From Siphonodentalium dalli (lineage: Eukaryota > Mollusca > Scaphopoda > Gadilida > Siphonodentaliidae): 64,000 nt of DNA. The first letter of the stretch is position 1, and each line of letters starts with the position of its first letter. Location of the stretch: the NCBI GenBank assembly GCA_032622095.1, contig CP136063.1, positions 118,070,723-118,134,722 on the forward strand, in the 5' to 3' direction. Positions 27,901 to 42,900 of the stretch are shown here, piece after piece. The notes under the pieces are model-generated. The model did not search any database and was not told the origin of the DNA. It saw nothing but the letters and a program-made list of their open reading frames with translations. The position numbers were made by a program, and so were the translations under genes.

Positions 27901-30900
27901 ATGACATTCTATGGTTGTAAACAATGTACCCAATTTTACAACAGGGTACAGATACCTTGATTTTGTTTGGCATACCAAAATCTGAAACTGTCATTCATTC
28001 ATAAAGAGAACATATATCTTATGACAATGCACTATTAACGATGAATTATCTCCTTGTATTTACATTTTATATAGTTTCCGGGGTATAAAATAATAAATAT
28101 GAGTCGAAGACACCTGTCCCCACCAGAAACGCTTCTATCAATTAATAATGATTTTATATCAATATTTTCTTATATAATGCGACAATCAAGTGGGAAATAT
28201 ATTTGTTACTATTTTTTTTAAATATAGTGATGAGACGTTCAGGCTGTCTCACTTGCTACACTCTGCGTGCCATAAAATAAAATAAATATTAATTGATAGA
28301 AGCATTTCCAGACCAAGTGGTCTTCATATCTATTGTTTTATATACAGGAAACTATATAAAACTTGTTATAGGAAGAGATAATGCATCTTTAATTTGCGTT
28401 TTAGTCTGATTGATGTTTCATAGGTGCCAAGAAATATTTTTGGATAATGTGCAACTTGCCCAGAACATAGCAAGAAACCAGGCCCTAAAAGAGAACGTGT
28501 TTATGATGGTTGTCTGTATAGAACTAAGAATCCCGCTATTCCTAGTCGGTAAACCTGGCAGCTCCAAATCTCTGGCCAAAACCATCGTGGCCGATGCTAT
28601 GCAGGGGAATGCTGCACATAAAGAACTCTTCAAAAATCTCAAACAGGTTTGTTTTCGCTCAAAATTGAAATGTCTCACACGCTCTAAAAATGGGTGAACC
28701 TTATTATATCGTGATAGCTAGAAGCTAGCGAAGACAAAATGCCACTTTAGGTAATTGAGATATATATTTTAAAATTGGATGCATGTTAATACTTTGTTTT
28801 TATTTCACAATTATAAAATCAGAAAAGTTTGGAAGGAATTTTTTTTTTTATTTGTGAATTGGGTAACAACAGCCCTCCTCTTTTTATGTATACTCATACC
28901 ATAGAATGGTACAAACAGTGTCGATATCTGGATTGACCACTCGCCACTTTAGCTGTCCGTCCATCCATCTGTCTGCCCATAGACACTTTTGCGATAACTC
29001 AAAACATTTTCTGTCCGATCGGAACCAAATTTTGTAGATTACTTTCTCAGTCCAAAATACAGATCGCGTTTGAATATTGGTTCGATTTTTTTACGGAGTT
29101 ATGGCTTTTTCTCGAATTAGAACTCATACATGCTGCGATAACTCAAACATTTGTTTCTGATCGGAACCAAATTTGGCATGTTAGTTTCTAAACCCAAACA
29201 GATTGAGTTCGATTATGGGTTTAATTTGATTGTTTTAATTGGAGTTATGGCCCTTTTTCGACTTTGAATTCACCAATGCTGTGATAACTCAGTATAAATT
29301 GGAATAGTCCATTGTCCATCGGTAGGGATGTTTTCAGAATATGAAATTTTTCCTCAGTCCCCCTGGGGGGGATTTTCTCTGTGTGTGTGTTGTGTGGCTT
29401 TAAAGTTTTACATTTCATATTTAAAAAAATTTCTCTCTGTTTTCATAGGCTCAGATGATGTCGTTCCAATGTAGTCCTCTTGCAACTGCAGAAGGAATAG
29501 TCAAAGTCTTTAGGCAATGTGCACAGTTTCAAAAGGACAAAGACCTACAGAGATATGTCTCCGTTGTTGTTCTCGATGAAGTTGGTCTGGCCGAAGACTC
29601 GCCTAAAATGCCACTTAAGGTAGTACTGTGCATTCATTATGTTTGAGAATTTCTAATATCATGCTGATAGATCAGAGCATCAATAAGTATGTAAAAATAT
29701 ATCATCTTCATATGTGGCTCGTCTACTCATACCTTGAAGCAATCTGGTACCTGATATGGTGAAGCTATATTTATACCCGCCTCAACAAAGTTTTGGGGGG
29801 GGGGGTATACTGGAATCAGCTTTTCTGTCCGTCATTCGTCCGTCCGTCCATCGTCCGTGACGAACCTTTGGGAACCTATGCACCTGCGATTATGACATCT
29901 GTCCAACTTTTTTTGGTGAAGTTATCCCTCTTTTTCGACTTGGAAATATTTTTGCAACATGCATAATTTTGTCTGAGCTTTTATTCCTTCATTTTTAGGT
30001 CAATGGTTTTGAAACTTGGCACAGATATTTATTACCATGGGAACCTGTGCACCTGCGATTATGATGTCTGTCCGGCTTTTTTTGAGTTGTCTCCCTTTTT
30101 CGACAGAAATTTATTTGCAACATGCATAATTTTGTCCAAGCTTTTATTCCTACATTTTTAGGTCAATGTTTTTTAAACTTGGCACTTATATTTAGTACCA
30201 TGAGAACCTGTGGACCTATAATTATGATGTCTGTCTGACTATTTTTTGTGGAGTTATTCCCCTTTTTCGACTTAGAACATTTTTGCAACATGCATAATTT
30301 TGTCCCAGCTTTTATTCCTTTTATTTTTGGTCAGTAAGTTTAGGATTAGGATTTGGGTTGTTCACCTGCACTGGGAATCTGTTATTTTATTATTTTTAAC
30401 TAAATGTTTACTGATATGTGAAACATCTTAATGTTATAAAAACACAGGGGGGTATGCTTAGTCCCATTGGGACAGTCACACCTCTATTTCACTCCATTTC
30501 AACATTGCACATTGTATCTCATATATTTCTTTATATTCACCCATGATCTTTGTTGCCATAGTGATATTAAAGCTGGTGTGAATTATAATCTGAGATATCT
30601 AATCTATTATTATTATTATTATTATTATTTCAGACAAAATGTCCATATGTTATTTCTAATATAATGTGATTATAGTATGTGCAATAGTTCATTCCATGAT
30701 CGGTAAACTGTGACTTGAAAATTACATCTGAATTACAGATGGAGGACAAGACAATGTTTGTAGAATTTGATACTCTATCTTGGAAGCTGTAGGCATATTT
30801 CCTCCTCAACATTATTAATGATTGCATTTGATCTTGAAAGAAAATTCCGCTCGCATTGCAAGCTCTTCCATATCCCATTAGCATTTTATGAGCGTTGCTA

Positions 30901-33900
30901 TAACAAACATTTTGTTTAATTATCCCACAGATGAGCACAGTACAGCAGTGAAATCCCTGGAATGGTGCACCCAAGCTAAAAATGTTGATATCAGTCACAA
31001 TTAATTTCTGGTTAAAATTCATTTGGTCATTTTATTTCTCGAAATGTTTAGATAAATTATCTAATTTTCCAGGCTTTGCATCCTTTACTTGAAGATGGTT
31101 GCCAAGGAAACGAGAAGCCAGAAGAACACAAAAAGGTTAGTCTTAATTTCCATTGGAATTAACACAGAATAACCCTTTCTGTACTAAACATACTCATTGA
31201 TGAGTATTTCCCTTAGGAAATGTTTAGATAATACCATCTAATGACCACTGTCTGTCATCTGCTTTTATTACCTGATCACCCCTCCAAATGAATAATAGAC
31301 CGTTCCAATGTAGCTTTATATATAAAAGAGTAGGATCTGTCTGTTCGCGTTTTTTCTCCCAGATCCCTGGACATACGCTGAATAAAGCTAGTACTGTTTC
31401 AGCTAGTACTTTTATAATTGAGTGAGAATCTTTTCAGTAATAAAAGGGTTAAGATATATTTGAGAAATTGAACTGCCGATAAGAATATTCAGTAATTATG
31501 TTTCAGTTAGATTGTATATGGAACATTTACTGGGAGAGTTATTTGCTTGACATCTAGTCTTGGGTTTAATTAAATTAAATGTGCATACAAGTTCGTCTGT
31601 TGGAAGTTTATCATATAACGATTCTATCTATGTAAATGTGTTATTCTGCAGGTTGCTTTTATTGGTTTGTCAAACTGGGCTCTGGATCCAGCAAAAATGA
31701 ACAGAGGTATTCTCGTCCAGAGAGAGGTTCCTGGCGGTGATGAATTGGAACTCAGTGCACGGTAATTATGTGACATTTATAAACGGCTAGTTATATGCCT
31801 AAGGGAGCACGTCAAAACCTCTTTCGCATATACGAAAAAAATGCGATAAAACTGCGAAAAATGTGGCGTCAATTTTTCGTCATTTTCGCCGTCTTGGTTC
31901 GATGTTTTCGCAATTATCGCAGTTTTGTTTCGCAGTTTTGCTCAAATGTTCGCTGTTTCGTTTCGACATATTTTCGCAGTCTTTGTTTTCGTCAAGAACG
32001 CAGCATCATTTCCCTCAATATTGCTGTTGTGTCGATATGATTGGCAGGACAGTTTGTGTTCAATAAATACATTACTCCATGGTCGCAGTTTTATACTGAT
32101 GTGTCGCGAACGGGAAGATGTCGGTATCCATGCTGACATTTCTCAGATCGGAGTTTTTCTCATAAGAATTCCAATGATTTAATCGGAGTTTTCTCCGATA
32201 TGAAAACAATTCCGATTTGATCGGAGTTCTATGTATTAGTAAATTTCTCCGATCTACTGAAATCTCCGATTTGGTTAATATCGGACAATTCAAACGTTCA
32301 TGAACTATTATTAATAGAAGATTAAAGTCCCAAATAAATTATTCCCAGACCCGATTTATATAATAGCGCAAATCAGTGGGTTTACAGCAGTGATATTGTA
32401 TCACTGGTTTACAGTAAATGTTACAGTACAATGTTGAAGCCCCCCAAAATCGCACTTCTATGGCCAGTCGCTTTCGACGTTATCGCATTATTTTTCGTCA
32501 TTTCCGACATTTCATTTTTGCACATTTACGTCAAAACTTTTTCGACATTATCGACAATATTTTCGCATATGCGAAAGAGGTTTTGACACGCTCCCTAAGG
32601 TGACATCTCCGACCATTATATCAGTTTTAACTTAAATTTATGAAGACAAGGTAAAGGATAGGGTAATTATATTACACGATGTAAATCTTATTAAATACAT
32701 AAATCATTGTCCTAAATTAATTTTATATTACGTGGAAGTAATGCGGCCAATGAATTGCTATCCAGACACTCCCCTTATAATGATTTCTGTGGGGAATATT
32801 TTGTTGTGAGAAGAAAATAACTGTTTATTCATAGCTGAGTGTATTCTTTAGATATTAATCTCTCTTTAGGTTGAAGGTGTCAGATAAAACTGTTAAGAAT
32901 GTGATGGAAACTGATAAATTGTTGATGTTATTAAATTAAGAGTTTGATGAAATAGTCATAATTATTATAAATGTTTCTTGATCATAATAAATTGATAGAT
33001 GATAAGCGTTCAAACTTTCTGCAGAGGAATTTGTGCTTCTGACGAAAGAATTTCCAAACTGATTGAGAGGGTTTTACGCTCACTGTCAAAAGCTTACATT
33101 GAGATGTTCGACAAAGCTGTGGAGAGGAGAGAATTCTTTGGGCTGAGAGATTTCTACAGGCAAGATTTCATCCTTATTTTTCATGACATTCAAGCCTTGA
33201 AATATTCTGTGTCATTTGCATAATGAGGTTCCCAGTGGGTGAATTTAGCATCACTAAATTCAACTTCTTGGGAACTCTTTCTGCTTATGCCTCATCTTCT
33301 TAGATGTATATACGGTCTCAAATTATCATGTTTTCAGTTACTTTTTACCTTATGTTCAGTTTCTATATCCCCCAATTTGCAGAGGTTAAAATGCATAATC
33401 AAGATGACTAATGGCTAAGCATCACCAACTTCAACGGGGGAAGAGTCCTTCATTCTGATCGTAGATCTCCCATATAGTAATTAATGAATAAGCAGAATGA
33501 GGTTCCCAGAGGGTGCAATTTGTAATGCTATCATCACTAAATTCACCCTCTGGGGACCTCATTCTGCAAACAGACACACTATTTCAAGGCTTGTTTACAT
33601 ATACACCTTTCTCTGACTAGAATGCTTTCTTATATTTCCGCTAAAGGAAGCCGTTCACACTGAACTATATGGATAGATGTCCTGCGTTTGTAAAACCATA
33701 GTAGAAAAGGGGTTAACTTTTTTGTGGTCGCCTACGGTACCTCGCGGTCTTTAGTGGCTTGCTCGTATTAGTCACGCATGCGCAGTCCCAATATAACTGA
33801 CTGAATACGCCAGTTTATTTTCTGCTACGAACCGAACGAGAAGTCTAAGGGAGTATTTTTCCGAATTTGTCGTTTAACAACTAGACAACAAATTCAATTT

Positions 33901-36900
33901 ATCGATACAATAATTACTGGTCGCCTACGCGTTAGTTTTTAGAATTATTGTTTCGAATTCACGGACCGTTTCGCTGCAAACATACAAATTGTCCGGGTTT
34001 TCGAGGCGCATAGATTATTGTGAGCAATGCATCTATGTAATTATTATAGAACCTATAAGGTATGATATGATTTGTCAGATATAAATGCCACGTGATTCGC
34101 TACCGGAAGTATCCTAATTTCGTGGGAATTTATTTACGCGTGGACATTTATTTAGCAATAATTACCATCGCTACTGACGCTATCTATCATAATGTTGTGA
34201 ACAACATTCTTTCTTATAATACTTTGTTGTTTTATGGTTCAATACAACTGATACAGATGTGTTGGTCACATTGGAACTTAAAAGTTGATTACAATTTACA
34301 TCTGGGTTTATCAATGTCAAAACAGTAGTGTCATTATTACTTTAATAAACGACAGAGATTGATATTGGACAAGTGCTATAACAAGTTACTGAATAAAATC
34401 CGAATGCAAATGCCGACTTTCCCCATTACAACACTTGTTCAGGTATGTTGTCGTGGGTGCACTACGCTGTGCGATCGGGTGTGGACAATAAAAACTTGAT
34501 GGCTGACCCATGTACACACCGAGGTGTGTGCATGTTACAGAACACTACTGGAGTCACTAGATCTCATCAAAACAACATGCTTTCACAAAATACTTTGTGT
34601 TTTCTGTTTTAATACTGTCACACATGTCTCCTATGATTTCGATGTGTTGGTCGACGCTTGAAGTTATCAGACTACAGTTTATCAATATCAGAAAAATAAT
34701 GACTGTTGTCGTACTAAGATTCGTTAAGTGTCATTAATTTCAGACAGGAGTCAGAATTCTGTTGAGTACATGATTCGATTCTCGTACAGTGCTTCAACTT
34801 CACTGTCAAATTTTGAACTGCTAGCATTTAATGATTGCAAGCATGACACTAAAATTAATCGTGATGACAGTTTCACTATTGTCTCAATTCCAGATTTTCG
34901 TTATTATTCTGAATTGTATCCAAAATTAACCCATCCTTTCAAAATTGCTGGGTTGTTTCTCGACTAAATGGTGTCTCCTTCCGGAATACAAACATAATTG
35001 CTTTCCTTCCTGTGTAGGTTTACAGAAAAGAAGCGGGGGGGGGCTGGATTACTACGATTCTGGATATGGCTCTAATTGGGACACAAAATTACAAATCATG
35101 GGTGCTCCGGTTTGCATTCTCTAGAGTAAGGCAAGAAGCTTATCGTCACTCTGACGCTGTTTAATCATGGTTTCACTATCTACAAATATATTTGAAGATA
35201 CTTTGGTTTGAACAACCTTTCCCCTTCTTGATTCAATTATGAGAATGATTCCAGCCTGACAGGTATTTAGAGTCGTGGTGACTTGACCCCTACATGTAAC
35301 TGGCCCACTGGAAATAACTGGCGACCGTGCCTGGATGACGTTCCCCAATGAATAACGATATAATAGCAGTGGTATTCCAAGACAAGGAAAGTGGGGGGAG
35401 ACATTATTTATGGCAAGTAACCATATCAAATGTGAGCTTGGTACAAGAACAGGCTGTACATCCAATACAGCATGTATTGTTCATAAAGGGCATGGTCGGT
35501 GTTTTGAAGGTATTCATGGACTAGTTGGAGTCTCAATGAATTTTAAAATATATACGTGTCCCGACCTTTCATACCGTTGATATGGCGAATATGCTTCACA
35601 CACGAATGAAGCATATTTACATGGAAAGCATTTATATTGCCATGTGTCCCACGACCACTGCCAATAGTCTTTCCGACAAGAGGCCATCAGCATGGCTCTT
35701 CATACTTCTATTGCCCATATCAATTTGATTATCTGGCACATAGACAATAAAACAGGCAAAGACGTTTGCGCTGTCCAGCTAAGCTTTCGAGGAAGCTCAT
35801 TGTCCAGCATTACCGACCTTTCCTAAGACGCAGGCAGGGGACCACCCCGTTCGAGTGGCATCCCATCCCCATGGCACAGATGCCCGATCATAAGGGCCTG
35901 AAGCCATGCTGCCAACTGCGCATTTCGGTCTATGCTGTCCTCTCTTCCTTAAACATGCCATAAGCGGGACCACTTAGGTCGGCGGAGTTCCTCTCTATCT
36001 TGGCTCTTCAAATTAAAATAAAACAACATTATAAAGGGATGTGTTTCCTTTACTAGGAGGATGATCATTTCATTCGTTTCCTTCCTATGGGAGCCATTTT
36101 TAGAGCGGGTCTTCCCCTAGTTTGCTGCATGTTTCACACTAACTGACCTATCACACACCTAGGTCGTTCTGCTGCATGTTTGGGGGGGCAGAGGCTCAGA
36201 CCTGAATATTCCGTATGGTGACCGTGAAAATTTACCTGTGTTCATCATCTGACTACATTTTACATCATTTGAACTGATTTCGGTTGTAGAAGGCGCACCT
36301 TCATTTCTTAGAATCGGATCGCGGTGGGTATTCCGCTGGGAACGCGGACTGCTCTCAGGTGCCTAGTGGTCGTGATGGCCTAATAATAGTAATGTGTGTG
36401 GATTTAGGCTGAACATAATACTTGTGATTGCACATTTTGCTGTCTGTCTCCATTCCAAAGGATGGTGCTCGTTGGGAAATTTCTCCAAAATTAATACTCG
36501 TACCGACACTATTGTTTTGGCACCTGAGAGTAGCGGTTTGCTTTCTCATCGGATGCTCTGGTCACCTGCGGTGTTCGGCCATGTTCTCTGAGGGGCTATA
36601 TATATATCTTTAATGATACATTGGATTGTGCCAGGGATCTCTGCTCTGGCTCCGACCATTGGATTGTTGGGCGCAGCTTTAGTAGGGTCTTCTGACATGA
36701 TCTCATGATGACTTATATATCACCATGATATATCTATTTTATATATCTATATATGCGAAAGATTTGTGTCACCGGGTTTCTGCAATGATATCTTGTGAAA
36801 CGGTGATACATAGGTACCTCAGCGACATGAGACATGTTCTCTGTGGGGTTGTATATCTATATTTAGTGATACGTTGGATCATGACAGGGAGCTGTGATCT

Positions 36901-39900
36901 GGCTCCGCCCATTAGATTGATGGGCGCAGCTTTGGAAGGGCCTTCTGACATGGTCTCATGAGGAAAACTTAATATGTATATCCCCCGGATATATATATTA
37001 TATCATTTTATATATATATATACGCAATGTGTATATTGTGATACATAGGTACCTCAGGGACATGTGAGCGTGTGATAACTGTTCTAAGGGCAGGACCAGT
37101 TCACGCTCCTCTGGTTACGTATCGACGGTTCAACCAATTCGTGGGGATATGTCTGGTGGAGCTGCAGGGGTACTTGGGACCTCCAGGCCATTTGGCCCCC
37201 ACCAGACGCTAGCGGTTCTGGGCGCTAAAGCTGCCAAAAATCGAGTGCGTACGTATCGACACCGGCTGGATGGCCTTAGGCAGCTTAAGCGTAGAGCAGG
37301 GGCCGTACCCATGAGGTAAAGCGCCGAGTCCCCCTGGTCACGATCGAATTAACGACACGGCCTTGCCTGCCACTCCTCCGTGAAGGGATCGGAGAAAAAT
37401 GACCTCTCCCCACCCTCCAGCTTGGCCAGGATATTAGCTTGGGCATGACCACCTGCAGCATGCGATGGTGGGGGGCTCCCTCTGATCCGATGGCTTGACT
37501 CGCTTATAGTTGTATAACCCATTTGGGCTAATGGGCTCTCCATTTGATACCTGTGCCATAGATTGGGCATCAGGTTATCTGCCGTTTGCATTGGTGAACA
37601 GCAGTTAGTTAAACTCTTAATGTTGGTTGTCTTGCCATCTTTGGAGTGGGCCTCCTCCAGTGCAGGTCGTTATGTCGCTAAGGCGGAGAGGGAGTTAGTC
37701 TCCTCGAATCTCAAAATCGGCTGGATTCTGAATTGAATGGCACCACCTGGGATGTTGCTTCCAAAAACAAGGGGGGGAGGTACATGTTTGGGCAATATAG
37801 CACTCTAATTATATGAGTTATTTCACGTACCAAATCATAACAGATTCATTAAAGAGTTCATATTTAGGTACAATCTGTATTAGAAGAGTGCATTCCCTCC
37901 AAAATTTGGCTATTAACTTTATTGCTCGTGCCTCCTCCTGGGCTTGCATTCTAATCCATATAGTTCAGTGTGAACGGCTTCCTTTAGCGGAAATATGATA
38001 TTTTTAAAAATATAATATATATTTCCTTAAAGAAAGCCTGAACACTGAACTATCATAGGGCCCTCCCATGGCGGTGCCATTCCCAACCCCGCAACTCGCC
38101 AATCTCCTGATTGAGTTGAAAATAAACTGGCGTATTCAGTCAGTTATATTGGGACTGCGCATGCGTGACTAATACGAGCAAGCCACTAAAGACCGCGAGG
38201 TACTGTAGGCGACCACAAAAAAGTTAACCCCTTTTCTACTATGGTTTTACAAACGCAGGACATCTATCCATATAGTTCAGTGTTCAGGCTTTCTTTAAGG
38301 AAATATATATTATATTTTTAAAAATATCATTTCTTGGGAAATGTAAAAATGTACGGCCATCGCTGTCCAAAATAATTACAGTATTTTCATAAACATGACT
38401 ATAAACTCTTAGCATGTTCACAAAAATGAATAGAAATACCAGGGGATACATATGTAGGTTAATCAGACGACGTAGCCATAATCAATATACATGCTGAGGT
38501 ATGAATATGTGTTGGAATTATTGTCTCAGAATCTGATTGGTGAAGCATGTTTTGTCTCATTGTCTTGCTTCTATTGGATCGCAGGCTATAAACATGTGGG
38601 GAGTGAGATCCCTGTCATCAGCATATGGTGAACCCATTGCAGAGAATAAATTTTGTTTTCTGTGGCCATTTTTAGAACATCTGCAGGTACAGTAAAACCT
38701 CTCCAAACTGCATGGATCCTCTATAAACCGAATCCCTCTCCATACCCAACAAATTATCTGGTCCCGAATTCGTCCAAGTGCATTCTCATTAAAAATTACC
38801 TTTGTAAACCAGAAACTCTATACTTCGAACATCGGACAGCTTTTTTAATCCATAAGTGAACGAAAACATTAATAATAAAATAGATAGTCTAGCCCAAAGG
38901 GACGTCATGGTGATCCAACAAATAACAACGTAACACTCTTATTGGAAATTTTCGGCAACATGGCCTTCTTCAGCCAAAACAAGTTATACAGGTACAATCA
39001 ATATTAATGTTGACTCCAATTTAACAAGTCCGTTCAATAGTCACACCTTTGCTTCGACGTTTGGAGTCAACATTGATATTGATTGTACCTGTATAACTTG
39101 TTTTGGCTGAAGAAGGCCGAAAATTTCCAATAAGAGTGTTACGTTGTTATTTGTTGAAAAACACTATTGTTTACCTCCAAAAAACCGAACCGGAAATCTG
39201 TACCAACTGGACACACATGCACAAAGGTATAGTATAAGTTTTGTACTTCGGTATATACATACAGATTTAATTAGCGGTCATTTGTTCAATGAATGCTTTG
39301 AACCAGATTATAACTGTATGCTTATTTCACACATTGAGTGAACAATTTGGACTTCACAGATAATTAGATCACTGATACTTTGTTTTTACATCTGTTATCA
39401 AGCGGAGTTGGACTTGTTTTTAAAACCACTGTCCAAACTAAGCACAAATTCGCTAAAATTACACGATGGTGCTGTATTGTCACCATAATAGTTTTAATCA
39501 GCCTATCACAGTGAATGAGCTATCACAAAAAACTACAGCCTAGAGTTGATTATAGACCAGGCAGTTGAACAAATAAAAGATCCCCTGCAGTCTACACGCA
39601 AACCAAGAAGAGCTCAGCATCAAGTAAAGCAAATCTACCATGAGTGACATTTTCAAAAACTGAATCACTGAAATTTATCATTTGCATGTTGGCTTATCTA
39701 TACATGTATTATGTCTTAATATACCATATTTTAATTCTTATTATATCATGTTTTATCTATTGTTACTTATATTTTATTTGGTAGTTTATTGAATAAAGTT
39801 TAATTAATCAATAATGAGTTATTTGTGTCTCGATCACTCTTAATAACTGCATCGATTTTCTATAAACCGAATACCTCTCTAAACCGAACAGAAGGGCCGA

Positions 39901-42900
39901 TCTGAAGGGTGTTCTGTTTGGATAGGTTTAACTACATATCCAAATTTTGCAAAGTTTGTTTGGCATGATCATTCGAAGTAATCAGTGCAAAATTCTAGCC
40001 GAAATAATGACGGGGACCTCTGTTATAAACAAAGACTACCCTACATACACAGAAACCATTCTTATTTCTATTATATTACAAAAAAAATAATAGTAATCAA
40101 TTTTGTAGCAGTTGGTTTTATGTGGAAAATTGGTAATAAAAAAAAGAATAAAATTTGATCAAATCTCTTCAAATATGGAGTTGAGTCGGCCTAAATTGAG
40201 CACATAATATTAGGCTAAAATGTCTATCATGAACATTGTGTATTTCTTCTTTACAGCTTGGTAAAAATGCTCTATGCATTTGTTGAGGAGACGAAGAAGG
40301 AGCCAACATGGCATCAATTGAAGTGTGCGATCCTTAGAAATTTTGGTGGATTGGAACAAATCAACCCATTGGAGGTTTTTATGCAGCATCTCCCATCTGT
40401 TGACAAGACATTACCGGTATATTTCTTGCCACTCTTTTGATAGAGCCGCTATTCACTGCACACCTTGTAATAACAAAAACATTTATTTCATTCATATACT
40501 CTGAAAAAGTATGTATATAAGGCCAAACAAAAAAAGATCAATGCGGGAGCGAGGGTTTTATTTAAATTTTTATCTGCCAATAGACTGGCATAGTAAACAT
40601 GGGTTATTATTATTATACCTTCCCAGGTCCAGAAAATGTAGGGAGAACTTTGTAATGGATATAAACTAATTTTATCTGATATAAAGAATGACAAGTTATG
40701 ACATTGTACTACCTGTACATCCTATAGGGATCGATTAACTAGATTGATATATATATATTGATATGATTTTAATATCGGCACAATAATGTTTAACAATACG
40801 CAAAACTACATATCCCATTCACATAAAATACGGAACTTAATTACAGTCCAAACGAAAATTTTAAATGATCTTCTAATCTATCATAGAAAGTTTTGATTTT
40901 CATATTCTGCTGACTATTTATAGACTGTATATGTACCACAATGGATGATAGACAATAAAACTTCAAATAACCATCATAAACATGTCCAATATACACTGCT
41001 TTTCAAATTGTATTGCACTCCACTTTGCGTTACTTCGATCGCAATTGTGTAGCAACGGGGAGAACTCGATCTTGCAAAGGTCATGTCAATATCCAACTGC
41101 CTGCTGATCTTTTATCGAAATATTTCAACACATTTGTCCAATAAACTTGGAGGTTTGGAGAGCCTGTGGTGACAATATACCTGATAGTTATCATTGTCGT
41201 ATGGTCTTTTTTTAAATACCCACACATACACTATTGTATTTAGCTCCTATTTGATATTTGAAACATAACTAATTTCCATATGACAGTTTCCTATTTTCGT
41301 GTTACCGGTTTACAACTATGGTGAATTCCAAAATCAAAATGAAATGGTCCAATGCGGGCCATTTTTTTTCGATGCAGCAATGCCTGAGAATCAAAACTTT
41401 TTTTAGTTTTTTAGCTTTTGGCCTAATACAGATTCAAAATTATATTGTGTAAATCTGACATGATATTATACATGTAGTATATTTTTAAATTCAATTTCTT
41501 TCCTTATGAGCATACCACTTTGTATATGATTGTTGTGTGTATCGTTAATAAAAAATTTGGAATACTGATAGACCAGAATGGGGGAATGATCTCTACATAA
41601 TACAGGTTATATCAGATCATTTATTGCCTGATTTATGAGCCTTGTTGAACTTAAATAATAGGAATATTTTGTATATCATCTCAAGTGTAGATAATAAATG
41701 TTTACCAGAGTTCGTTGGAAGTGTCTGGAAGATATATTCCATTTTTACATCCTCTTCTATATCTCAATAGCCAATAGAAACAGATCCAGACTGCAGTCAA
41801 TCAAGTCTCATCAGGGCTAGCTTACAAGACCAGAACCAAAAACGGTAATTCATTTTGTACATTTTTAACCAGGTCTGACATGTCCCAAATTCTCTATTGT
41901 ATCCTAAAGTCACGTCATGAACAAGATTAATTCTTTGATAACAGATGGGTAGTTGTTTTGATTCCCATTGATTTATTGCTGTGGCAATCTTGATATATAT
42001 AAATATCAAATCTCTACATGACGAGTTTGAGCCATTTTATTAGCTCAACTTACTTTGTAAGTTTGAGCTATTGCCATGGGTTGTCGTGCGTGTGTGTCCG
42101 ACAACAATTTCCTTTGGCGCGGGCTACATGTCGTATCTTTAGTCTGATCTTTATGAAATTTGTCATGAATGTTGACATGTAGATGGGGAACGAGTCATTT
42201 TGGGGTCATTCGGCCAAAAAACATGGCCGCTGGTGGCCATCTCGGATTTCAAAATTAAATCAATTGGCGCGGGCTACAGGCCATACTGTTTGTGTGATCA
42301 TCATAAAATTTGTCATGAATGTTGACATTTACATGTAGATGGGAACGAGTCATTTTAGGATCATTCGGCCAAAAAACATGGCCACTGGTGGCCATCTTGG
42401 ATTTTACTCTTTGCATCACTAAATCCTTTGACACATCCTACATACCACATCTCTGATCTGATCATCACCAAACTTCATATGGATCATCGGGGCGACCTCT
42501 AGATCAATTAGCACCTTTCCTAATTCCTTCATTTACTGTCAACCATTAAATTATTCTCCTACCTAAGTTGAGCTACAGTGTCATTGACACTTTCATTAAC
42601 AGCTTGTTTCAATCTATCATATTTTTATCAGATATTAGAAATGTTTTTATGACCTTCTTGAATTCAATATACATACTTATAAAACAATGTGTGTAGACAA
42701 TTTATAACCATTCCTGGATCAGGGTTAATGTGCTGTTATTTTATCTCATTTTCAGAGAAAGCAGATATTTACTTCTGTTAACAGAGAACTATGGAGCTAT
42801 GAACATTCTCCATGAATACATGTCTGGCATCAAACCAATCATCATTTTCGGGAGCAGTTTTCCAAAAGATCAAGAATACACTCAGGTGAATGATAAGTTA

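Larger units (their letters stand above)
33632..38330 (+). mobile_element. Non-autonomous DIRS-like element, copy B
   Basis: 4699 bp, collinear with copy A apart from small indels. It lacks about 80 bp near 34003 and 51 bp near 37727. It keeps about 90-100 bp of SINE body (34420-34520) and a unit of about 90 bp (36627-36715) that A lacks, and has 9 G where A has 32. Similarity starts and stops at the same terminal bases as in A (ATATTTCC and ATATCAT) while the flanks differ. Same inverted ends and ICR, and again no recognisable polymerase or recombinase. Confidence 0.85.
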
